From the NCBI GenBank assembly GCA_002412425.1, contig DHVB01000049.1, forward strand, positions 87,133-151,132: 64,000 nucleotides of DNA, written 5' to 3'. The notes below the pieces were generated by a model. It saw only the letters and a program-made list of their open reading frames with translations. It was not told the DNA's origin and made no database searches. Position numbers and translations under genes: made by a program. Below, one piece after another: positions 54,095-62,422 of the stretch. Position 1 is the first letter of the stretch, and each line of letters opens with the position of its first letter. Source of the DNA: Bacteroidales bacterium UBA5219 (GTDB lineage Bacteria; Bacteroidota; Bacteroidia; Bacteroidales; ML635J-15).

Positions 54095-54538
54095 TTATTT
54101 GGTGAATACTAAATGATTACTTTGTTGCTCTGCATTATCAATTACATACATTGTTATGAAATTGTATGCTTCTAATTGCTGTTGCGACAGTTCAATTGTT
54201 GCAGAAATTACGTTTTCTTGAAGTTCTTGTAGTTCATTACCTATAGAAAGATAATATGTGCCATCGCTTTCTACAATTTCCGCATTAACAGTAATAATGT
54301 CTCCAAGATTTTCGCTTGTGCCAAATAAAATTGTTACATTTTCTACTGATGCTAAATCATTGGTCTTGCATAAGATGGCAAGGTTTTCTCCATTGGTTTG
54401 CATGGGAAGATTAGTACTTGTATCTATCACCGTAACGGGAGATACGAGAATGTCCATAATTTGCACATTAGATGATTGTGCAGCAATAAATCCACTAATT
54501 GTTAGGGATATTGCAAATAAAATTAGTTTTGCTTTCAA
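54095..54538 (-). CDS. Small secreted protein of unknown function
   Basis: A 147-residue product with a signal peptide (LILFAISLTISGFIAAQ). The mature part is rich in beta-strand propensity (VENVTILFGTSENLGD, GTYYLSIGNELQEL, ENVISATIELS) and may be a single beta-sandwich. No family is recognised and no sorting domain is present. It opens the long minus-strand run of T9SS cargo genes, 10 bases before the beta-helix ORF, and has a good promoter upstream, so it may be an accessory or chaperone-like partner of the large secreted proteins. This is only inferred from position. Confidence 0.65.
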   Translation of the reverse strand: MKAKLILFAISLTISGFIAAQSSNVQIMDILVSPVTVIDTSTNLPMQTNGENLAILCKTNDLASVENVTILFGTSENLGDIITVNAEIVESDGTYYLSIGNELQELQENVISATIELSQQQLEAYNFITMYVIDNAEQQSNHLVFTK

Positions 54539-54575
54539 GACTCCTTTATTTTAAATTTCTACTTAATTATCGTTT

Positions 54576-54606
54576 CAAATATAGATGCAAAACCATATTA
54601 ATGCAA
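54576..54606 (-). promoter_or_regulatory. Bacteroidota promoter of the T9SS cargo run
   Basis: On the minus strand, TTG (54604-54606) and TATATTTG (54576-54583) are 20 bases apart, matching the -33/-7 arrangement. The box lies 38 bases upstream of the ATG at 54538. The 338-base gap 54539-54876 contains this promoter and three repeat elements listed separately, and no gene. Confidence 0.6.
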
Positions 54607-54678
54607 TTAAATTTAATAAAACTTATTAACAACTTATCAACTGTTTGTTAACAGATTTTAACAAATTGTGTAAACCTA

Positions 54679-54714
54679 GCAAGCAGAGTGAGCCATGCGA
54701 ACTCTGCGAAGCAA
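54679..54714. repeat. GC-rich dispersed repeat with hairpin, copy 2
   Basis: Homologue of 19710-19745 with four differences in 36 bases. Here GCAGAGT and ACTCTGC are perfect 7-base inverted arms. The difference between copies at one arm (G to C at the base before TCTGC) restores pairing, which would be compensatory. Confidence 0.7.
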
Positions 54715-54787
54715 GTATAGACACCCCTTGCATTAAAGAAATTTTATCAGTGTGAAGTTTTTAAAAAATCACTACTAAAAACTAAAA

Positions 54788-54808
54788 ACTCAACACTAAA
54801 AACTCTTT
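54788..54808. repeat. 21-base dispersed repeat, intergenic copy
   Basis: Identical over 21 bases to 19836-19856, which lies within the folP tail. Confidence 0.8.
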
Positions 54809-54830
54809 ATCTTCGGTAGCTCCCAAGCTC

Positions 54831-54874
54831 GGTCCAACTTTATGAACTTTACGAACTTTATAAACTTTTAACTG
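54831..54874. repeat. Tandem GAACTTTA-type repeat array, copy 2
   Basis: Four imperfect units with core AACTTTA ending in TTTTAACTG, two bases downstream of the esterase stop. It is homologous to 41634-41686 including the preceding GCTCGGT. Confidence 0.75.
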
Positions 54875-54876
54875 AC

Positions 54877-56046
54877 TTATTTTATAATCTGTATTTTGTG
54901 CTCGTAATTTTTTCCTTCAGAAATAGTTTTTACAATATACAAACCACTATTTAAAGCAGAAATATTAATACTATTATTATTAAATTCTTTTAAAACTAAT
55001 TTTCCTGTAACATCAAATATTGCAATCTCATCAACATCTTGACTTACAAAAAGAATGTCTGAAGCTGGATTTGGATAAATATTTAAACTTTCAATTGTTG
55101 TATTTTTAATGTCTGTAGGAAAATCCATTGTATTTGTAAAAAACTTATAAATTTCAGTCGCATAGTCAATATCATTTGTTGGTTTAGAATACCAAGTGTG
55201 TGTGCCATTATTTACTTTTATTAAAGCAGTATTAATATTATCTACTTCATTTTTGTACAAAAATCTTTCAAAAGTTACGCCATCTTCTTTTTCATCAGGG
55301 AAAAAAGTGTGAGTTGCTTCGTTTCCACATTGGTTATGTGTTTTCCAATAGTCAACAGTTTGTTCTGCTCCCAGACCAGTAGAGTAATTTGTTCCACCTA
55401 TAGGGAATCCTGCATCTTCATAAGCAATAGTTTCATCATTTGTTCCATGAAAATGTATTGTATTAACTTTAGCCACTGGAATTTGATCTTTTACTGCTAT
55501 GCCTATTGTTCCACTTATAGAAGCAATTGCATTAATTCTATCTCCATGTTCAATAGCCATTCTATTGCTCATAAATCCGCCCATAGAAAATCCCATAAAA
55601 AACACAGAGTCTGTATTTATATTCAAATGATTTTCTAAAGAGTCTAAAATTGCCATTAAAAAACCAGAATCATCAACATCTTCGTTTAAAATAACAGTAC
55701 CTAAATATGGTATTCCTTCGGCACCAGCACCAGAATTCCAAGCAGTGCCAACAGACCCCATCATAGGAATTTGTGCATCAAGAGCTTGAGGCGTAATAAT
55801 AATCCAATTTGCCATTTCGCCCCATTCATTTAGATGTTGATTATTAAAAAAAATCTGCATATTGTCTCCAAGTCCATGCAAGCAGAACATCACAGGCATA
55901 GGGTTTTCTGAATTGTAAGCAGTGGGAATATACTCAATATACTGTCTTGTTTGAGAATCCCAAACTAATTCGCGTGTGGTTTGAGTTTGTCCAAAAACAA
56001 AAGTTGAAACCAAACACAAAAATAAAAAACTGTAAATTTTTTTCAT
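54877..56046 (-). CDS. Secreted alpha/beta-hydrolase esterase (CE1/PHB depolymerase-like) with T9SS sorting domain
   Basis: A 389-residue product with a signal peptide (IYSFLFLCLVSTFVFGQ). The alpha/beta hydrolase fold has the oxyanion-region MPVMFCLHGLGDN, nucleophile Ser in GFSMGGFMSNRMA, Asp in FHGTNDETIAY and His in NGTHTWYSK, the layout of LpqC/feruloyl esterase or PHB depolymerase-like enzymes. A T9SS type A domain (IYPNPASDILFVSQ, LNSGLYIVKT) follows. It probably cleaves esters on plant polysaccharide or another polymer outside the cell; the substrate is not determined. It is divergent from the A2M gene and no clear promoter box was found. Confidence 0.88.
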   Translation of the reverse strand: MKKIYSFLFLCLVSTFVFGQTQTTRELVWDSQTRQYIEYIPTAYNSENPMPVMFCLHGLGDNMQIFFNNQHLNEWGEMANWIIITPQALDAQIPMMGSVGTAWNSGAGAEGIPYLGTVILNEDVDDSGFLMAILDSLENHLNINTDSVFFMGFSMGGFMSNRMAIEHGDRINAIASISGTIGIAVKDQIPVAKVNTIHFHGTNDETIAYEDAGFPIGGTNYSTGLGAEQTVDYWKTHNQCGNEATHTFFPDEKEDGVTFERFLYKNEVDNINTALIKVNNGTHTWYSKPTNDIDYATEIYKFFTNTMDFPTDIKNTTIESLNIYPNPASDILFVSQDVDEIAIFDVTGKLVLKEFNNNSINISALNSGLYIVKTISEGKNYEHKIQIIK

Positions 56047-56163
56047 AATTTAATGCTTTAAAGTTTATAGTTTTTAAAGTTATATATTTTTTTCAAATAA
56101 ATATTATATTTTTATGGAAAATTTAAAAACTTTCATCTTAAGGTTAAATAAAAAATAAAAATT

Positions 56164-59100
56164 ATGAAATCTTTTATTCAAAAAACTGCTTTTTTTCTAT
56201 CTATTTCTTTAATTGCTGGGATTTTCACGATAGCACAGACTAACATAAATAAAAAAGACAAATACGAATCTTTATGGAAAGAAGTAGAAGAATTTCAAAA
56301 AAATTCTTTACCAAAATCTGCTTTAAAAAAAGTAGAAGAAATTTACACTTTAGCATTAAGCGAGAATGAAGATGTGCAAATTATTAAGTCGCTTATTTAT
56401 ATAACACAATATACTGCGATTTTAGAATCAGAAAGTAATGATTATGAAAAAGCTATTTCAAAGCTTGAATTAGAAACTGCTAAATCTTCGGGTGTAGTAA
56501 AACCCATGTTGCATTTATTATTAGCAAAAATGTATTCAAAATATTATACCAATAATTCTGCTTTAATAAATCAACGTTCTATTACCTATAATTTCGATTT
56601 AAACGATATGAAAACTTGGGATAAAACAAGATTTCAAGATAAGATTATAAAAAACTATTTGTTAGCTATAGATAAATCTTTAAACGATATACCAATTAAA
56701 GACTATAAAGAAATAATAATTAATGCAGAAAACTCAATGCCAAAATTCGAAACATTGCTTGACTTTGTTGCTCATTCTGCAATAAAAGGATTAACTAGTT
56801 CAGGTCAGTATAGAAGACATTATTACTATGATAATTCTGCTCAAAATGAAGACAAATTTACAAACAATTCATTTTTTAATGATGCTGAAGATTTTACAAA
56901 AGTTAAGTTTGATTACGATTCTTTATCTTTTAATTATTCGGTATTAAAAATTTATCAAGATTGGTTAGAAGTAAAATTAAATAAAAACGATAACCTGGCA
57001 TCACTTTTAATGGTTGATATTGACAGATTAGATTTTGTATTAAGAAATTTTAATTCAATAGAAAAAGAAAAATTATGGCTTACAACAGTAGAAAAATTAC
57101 ATAAAAAATATGCTAAAAATCCTGAATCTACACTTACAGCTTATAAAATAGCCAATTATTATTCTAATTTGGCTTCGCAATATGACTTTAAAAATCCTAC
57201 AACTGCCAAATATAAAGATTATAACAAAACAGCAATAGCCTTACTTGATGAAGCTCTTAAATTATATCCAGACGCATTGTATAGTGCTGAATGTGAGAAC
57301 TTAAAAAACAATATGGAAAAATTTAACTTGTCGTTTACTTCTGAAAAAATTGTAAGTAGTGAGGATAATTTTCCATTAAGAATTTCTTATAAAAATACAG
57401 ATAAAATTTATTTAACAATCTTGTCGCTTGATTACAACACATATCTTACTTTAGAAAGAAAATATTACAATAAAGAATTATATGAAAAATTAATGAAATC
57501 TTCTAAAACAGTTGTATTTTCCAAAGAAATAGACTTGCCAAAAACTGACGATTACAATTCTCACCATACTGATTATTTAGTTGATGGTTTGTCAAAAGGT
57601 TTTTACTATATAATTCTTCATGCTGAACAAGACTTGAATTTTGAAAAAAACTATATTTCTACTAATTCTATTTTTGTATCTGACTTAGCACTAACGGAAT
57701 TAGATGATTATTCAACTTCTAAAATTTATGTTTTAAATCGAAAAACAGGCTCGCCAGTAAAAGGTGCAAAAGTTGAAATGTACAAAAATGAATATTCGCA
57801 CATTAAGCGAGATTATGTTGACAAATTGGTTAGTACAAAATTTTCTGATGAAAATGGAGAAATAACTTTAAATATCTCGGAAAAAAACTCTTACTCAACT
57901 TTGCGTTTTGATGTAAGTAAAGATAATGATTTTTTATCTGAAAATTTTTATGTCTATTCACGAGGAAAATATGAAAAGGAAAGTCAAATAGAAGTTAAAT
58001 TTTTTATTGACAGAGGAATTTATCGACCTGGACAAACTGTTTTTTACAAAGGAATTTGTATTGAGAAAAAAGGCGAAGAAGCTAAAATTTTACCAAATTA
58101 TTCAACAAGTTTATTTGTACGCGATGTAAATCGCCAAAATATCTATCAAACTACTGTAAAAACAAATGAATATGGAAGTTTTAATGGCTCGTTTACAATT
58201 CCTTTAGATGTTCTTGCTGGGAATTTTTCAATTCAAACTAGCGATGGAAGCATTAGCTTTAGAGTAGAAGAGTATAAACGACCAAATTTTGAAGTAAAAA
58301 TGCTTCCTATTGAAGGCGAATATAGAGTAAACGATAGTATTAAAGCTCAAGGCAAAGCCACAACTTATGCAGGAACTGCCTTAACAGATGCTAAAGTTAC
58401 ATATTCTGTTGTGCGTAATCCAATTTGGAGAAGATATTCGCCATATTCTTTTTCTTCAAAGGAAATTGCTTTTGGAGAAACAAAACTTGATGATAATGGA
58501 AAATTTGAAATTAATTTTAAGGCTATACCCGAAGATGAAAGCTCAATAAATGAGTATGTTTATTATAATTATACAATCAAGGTTTCTGTTACTGACATAA
58601 ACGGAGAAACTCAGCAAACTTCGGGCTATGTATATGTTTCAAACAAAGCTTTATCTATTTCTCATAATCTTTCTGGAATTATTGAAAAAGCAAATTTAGA
58701 CAGTATAAGTATCAAGACTACCAATATTCAAGGGGTTTCTGTGCCAGCAAAAGTTGATATAGAAATTTTTAAACTAAAAGACCCAAAATTATTGTTAGCA
58801 AAACGCATGTTAGATGAAGTTGACAATAAATTATATTCAAAACAAGAGTGGTATTCAAAAAATCCGGGATATGAATATGAAGCAGAAACTGAATTTGAAA
58901 ATTGGAAAACTGAAAAGTCTGTATTCAAATCAAACGTCAATACTGAAAACACTAATAAAATACAACTAAAAGGATCTGACAAATGGGAAGCAGGGGTTTA
59001 TCGTATTGTTTTAAAATCAAAAGATAAATGGAATAATGAAATAAGCGATGTGCAAAATATTGTTGTTTATTCTAGTAGCTCTAAACAAATGCCATATACT

Positions 59101-62100
59101 GCAACAGATTTCTTTCAAGTTGATAAAAATACCGCTTTAGTTGGCGAAACCGTAAATATTTATTTGGGTTCTTCATATAAAAATGTAGAAGTATTTTACA
59201 CACTAACTAAAAAAGGAGAAAATCAACAAGTACAAAGATTAAAAATTAATTCAGAAGTTAAAAAAATAGAAATTCCTATTGACGAGTCTTATTTAGGAGG
59301 ATTGGGAATAAATCTTATGTTTATAAAAAACAATAGACTTTATAGCTTTTCTGAAAATATTAGTGTGCCTTGGGAAAATAAAAAATTGTCGATTAAATTC
59401 ACAAGTTTTAGAGATAAAACTTTACCCGGCTCAAATGAGGAATGGACTTTAAAAATTACTGACAAAAGCGACAAGCCTGCCGAAGCAGAATTTTTAGCCT
59501 CAATGTACGACGCTTCTTTAGATGCTTTTAGATCTAATTCTTGGTATTGGTCAATTTTTCCAAGTTATCATTATTACTCAAATTGGTCTAATAACTGCTT
59601 TAGTTCTTCAAATTCTTCAAACAACGATTATAATTATTTCAAACAATATAAATATACATATTGGTATGAGCCAGAACTTAATTTATTTAATGTAAATCGC
59701 TATTCTTATTATTCTGGTGGAGGAAGAAGAGATGCAAAATATAGTTCACCAGCAATTATGGCAGATGCAAACCAAGTAATGGAAGAATCTGCATTAGGAG
59801 ATGTTGAAGTTGTACAAGATGTGGTAATTAAATCACTTCCACAAGATAGCGAAGCTCCAATTGCAGACCAAGCAGAAAAAAAGGTTCAAATACGAAGTAA
59901 TTTTAACGAAACTGCATTTTTCTATCCAAATTTAGTTACTGATGCAGATGGAAATATAAACCTTAAATTTACTGTTCCCGAAAGTCTTACAAGATGGAAT
60001 TTTCTTGGTTTTGCACATACAAAAGACTTAAAACTTGGAAGCATTACAGAAAAAATGGTTTGCCAAAAAGAATTAATGATAATGCCAAACTATCCTCGCT
60101 TTTTTAGAGAAGGCGACAAAATTGAATTAAACGCAAAAATTAATAATGTCTCAGAAAAAGATATAAATGGAAAAGCTAAAATAGAAATTTACGACCCTGT
60201 AAGTTTAAAAGTTTTAAATTCAGAATTTTTGAAAAACAATAATAATGAACTTGATTTTTCTGTAAAGGCTGGTGGAAATACCACTGTTTTGTGGAATCTT
60301 GCTATAAGCGACAAGTACAGCATGATTGGCGTTCGCATTATTGCCGAAGGACTTGAACATTCTGACGGTGAAGAAAGAATTTTTCCTGTTCTTAGCAACA
60401 GAATGCTTGTTACAGAAACCAAGCCTTTACCAGTACGCAAAGCTGGCATTACAAGGTTTAGCTTTGCAAGCATGAAAAATAATAATTCACAAACTTTAAA
60501 ACATCATTCATATACTCTTGAATTTACTTCAAATCCTGCTTGGTATGCAGTTCAGGCTTTACCATATTTAATGGAATATCCTCGCGAATGTTCAGAGCAA
60601 GTTTTTTCAAGATTTTATGCAAATTCTTTAGCTTCTCACATAGCTAATAGCAATCCAAAAATTAAAAGAGTTTTTGACACATGGAGAAATACTAAAGATT
60701 GCAATATGCTTTATTCCAATTTAGAAAAAAATCAAGAATTAAAAGCCTTGTTACTTGAAGAAACTCCTTGGGTTTTACAAGCACAAGACGAAAGCACTCG
60801 AAAAAAACAAGTTGCTCTGCTTTTCGATTTAAACAAAATGAGTTATGAAAAAGATGCCGCTCTAAAAAAACTACTTAAACAACAAAAATATAATGGAGGC
60901 TGGTCTTGGTTTGATGGAATGCCCGAAAGTTGGTACATTACTCAACATATTGTTGCTGGATTAGGTCATTTAGATAAACTAGGAGTTAACGATGTGAAAA
61001 ATGATAACAAAACTTGGGGAATGACCAAAAAAGCCATAGATTTTATAGACGGCGAACTTGCCAGCTCATACAAAGAATTGAAAAAATATTGCGACAAAGA
61101 ATGTATGAAAAATGACCATTTAGGTTATATGGACATTCATTATTTATATGCAAGATCATATTTTATTAAAGATATTCCTATTCCACAAGCAACAAAAGAA
61201 GCTTTTAATTATTATATTGAACAATCAGAAAAATATTGGACTAACAAAAACTTTTATATGCAAGGAATGATTGCTCTTGCACTAAATCGTTATGAAAAAA
61301 CAGCTACTCCTAAAAAAATTATTGCTTCTCTTAAAGAACATGCTCAACACGACGAAGAAATGGGAATGTATTGGAAATACGGTAGAGCTTATTACTGGTA
61401 TCAAGCACCAATAGAAACTCAAGCACTTTTAATCGAAGTTTTTGATGAAGTTGCCAACGATTTAGAGTCTGTTGACGAAATGAAAGTTTGGTTGTTAAAA
61501 CAAAAACAAACTCAAGATTGGAAAACATCAAAAGCTACTGTTGAAGCAATTTATGCACTATTACTACGCGGAACAGATATTTTAGCTGATGATGAAATTG
61601 CAAAAATTACTATTGGCTCTATGAATATTGATGCTGCTAATGACCCAGAAATTAAAACCGATGCTGGAACCGGTTATTTCAAAAAAGCATGGGACGGTTC
61701 GCAAATTCAAAAAGATTGGGCTGATATTAGCGTTGAAAAAAGCAATAATACTGTTTCGTGGGGAGCGGTTTATTGGCAATATTTTGAACAACTTGATAAT
61801 ATTAAAAGTTTTGATGAAACAGCATTGAAAATCAATAAAAAACTTTTTGTTGAACGCAGACTTGCTGGCAAATCTGTTATAGTTCCAATTGAAAAAGACA
61901 ATAAACTAAATCTCGGCGACAAAATAAAAGTACGAATAGAAATTCGCGTTGATAGAGATATGGAATACGTTCATTTAAAAGATATGCGAGCTTCCTGTTT
62001 TGAGCCAGTTGATTATATTTCGGGCTATCGCTACAAAGCTGGCTTGGGTTATTATCAAGAAATTAAAGATGCTACTATGAACTTTTTTATAGACTACCTA

Positions 62101-62241
62101 AGAAAAGGAACTTATGTGTTTGAATACGATTTAATTGTTGCTCAAAAAGGCGACTTCTCAAATGGAATTACCAGCATACAATCCATGTACGCTCCCGAAT
62201 TTTCAAGCCACTCCGAAGGTGTGAGGGTGGTGGTGAAATAA
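56164..62241 (+). CDS. Bacterial alpha-2-macroglobulin-like protein with thioester motif
   Basis: A 2025-residue product with a signal peptide (TAFFLSISLIAGIFTIAQ). After an N-terminal helical region the macroglobulin domains begin; the MG2-type segment FFIDRGIYRPGQTVFYKG lies near 615-635. The region about 1120-1230 is an unusual Tyr/Ser/Asn-rich stretch. The A2M core LVTDADGNINLKFTVPESLTRWNF is followed by the thioester region with PRECSEQVF; Cys1476 and Gln1479 form the CxEQ motif. The C-terminal thioester domain shows YNGGWSWFDGMP and WKTSKATVEAI. Such proteins trap proteases at the envelope in other bacteria, usually beside a penicillin-binding protein 1C gene, which is absent here. No lipobox is visible. 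Confidence 0.92.
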   Translation: MKSFIQKTAFFLSISLIAGIFTIAQTNINKKDKYESLWKEVEEFQKNSLPKSALKKVEEIYTLALSENEDVQIIKSLIYITQYTAILESESNDYEKAISKLELETAKSSGVVKPMLHLLLAKMYSKYYTNNSALINQRSITYNFDLNDMKTWDKTRFQDKIIKNYLLAIDKSLNDIPIKDYKEIIINAENSMPKFETLLDFVAHSAIKGLTSSGQYRRHYYYDNSAQNEDKFTNNSFFNDAEDFTKVKFDYDSLSFNYSVLKIYQDWLEVKLNKNDNLASLLMVDIDRLDFVLRNFNSIEKEKLWLTTVEKLHKKYAKNPESTLTAYKIANYYSNLASQYDFKNPTTAKYKDYNKTAIALLDEALKLYPDALYSAECENLKNNMEKFNLSFTSEKIVSSEDNFPLRISYKNTDKIYLTILSLDYNTYLTLERKYYNKELYEKLMKSSKTVVFSKEIDLPKTDDYNSHHTDYLVDGLSKGFYYIILHAEQDLNFEKNYISTNSIFVSDLALTELDDYSTSKIYVLNRKTGSPVKGAKVEMYKNEYSHIKRDYVDKLVSTKFSDENGEITLNISEKNSYSTLRFDVSKDNDFLSENFYVYSRGKYEKESQIEVKFFIDRGIYRPGQTVFYKGICIEKKGEEAKILPNYSTSLFVRDVNRQNIYQTTVKTNEYGSFNGSFTIPLDVLAGNFSIQTSDGSISFRVEEYKRPNFEVKMLPIEGEYRVNDSIKAQGKATTYAGTALTDAKVTYSVVRNPIWRRYSPYSFSSKEIAFGETKLDDNGKFEINFKAIPEDESSINEYVYYNYTIKVSVTDINGETQQTSGYVYVSNKALSISHNLSGIIEKANLDSISIKTTNIQGVSVPAKVDIEIFKLKDPKLLLAKRMLDEVDNKLYSKQEWYSKNPGYEYEAETEFENWKTEKSVFKSNVNTENTNKIQLKGSDKWEAGVYRIVLKSKDKWNNEISDVQNIVVYSSSSKQMPYTATDFFQVDKNTALVGETVNIYLGSSYKNVEVFYTLTKKGENQQVQRLKINSEVKKIEIPIDESYLGGLGINLMFIKNNRLYSFSENISVPWENKKLSIKFTSFRDKTLPGSNEEWTLKITDKSDKPAEAEFLASMYDASLDAFRSNSWYWSIFPSYHYYSNWSNNCFSSSNSSNNDYNYFKQYKYTYWYEPELNLFNVNRYSYYSGGGRRDAKYSSPAIMADANQVMEESALGDVEVVQDVVIKSLPQDSEAPIADQAEKKVQIRSNFNETAFFYPNLVTDADGNINLKFTVPESLTRWNFLGFAHTKDLKLGSITEKMVCQKELMIMPNYPRFFREGDKIELNAKINNVSEKDINGKAKIEIYDPVSLKVLNSEFLKNNNNELDFSVKAGGNTTVLWNLAISDKYSMIGVRIIAEGLEHSDGEERIFPVLSNRMLVTETKPLPVRKAGITRFSFASMKNNNSQTLKHHSYTLEFTSNPAWYAVQALPYLMEYPRECSEQVFSRFYANSLASHIANSNPKIKRVFDTWRNTKDCNMLYSNLEKNQELKALLLEETPWVLQAQDESTRKKQVALLFDLNKMSYEKDAALKKLLKQQKYNGGWSWFDGMPESWYITQHIVAGLGHLDKLGVNDVKNDNKTWGMTKKAIDFIDGELASSYKELKKYCDKECMKNDHLGYMDIHYLYARSYFIKDIPIPQATKEAFNYYIEQSEKYWTNKNFYMQGMIALALNRYEKTATPKKIIASLKEHAQHDEEMGMYWKYGRAYYWYQAPIETQALLIEVFDEVANDLESVDEMKVWLLKQKQTQDWKTSKATVEAIYALLLRGTDILADDEIAKITIGSMNIDAANDPEIKTDAGTGYFKKAWDGSQIQKDWADISVEKSNNTVSWGAVYWQYFEQLDNIKSFDETALKINKKLFVERRLAGKSVIVPIEKDNKLNLGDKIKVRIEIRVDRDMEYVHLKDMRASCFEPVDYISGYRYKAGLGYYQEIKDATMNFFIDYLRKGTYVFEYDLIVAQKGDFSNGITSIQSMYAPEFSSHSEGVRVVVK

Positions 62242-62422
62242 TTTCCTGCTCGCGCGGATTTGCAAAATATATTGTATAAAAACACATAAACCTATAATAA
62301 TTTTAAAACTTTAACAATTTTTTAACAAAATAATTTTGAATTAATCCAAAAATTATTAAAAGTTTTTGTATATTGCAAAAAGTGTAATATTTATAAATTT
62401 ATAAACCTAAAAATTATTTATT

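Noticed and set aside
55309..55638. 109-codon plus-strand ORF over the esterase
   Set aside because: It is antisense to the catalytic-domain codons and Cys/Ser/His-rich without a known pattern.
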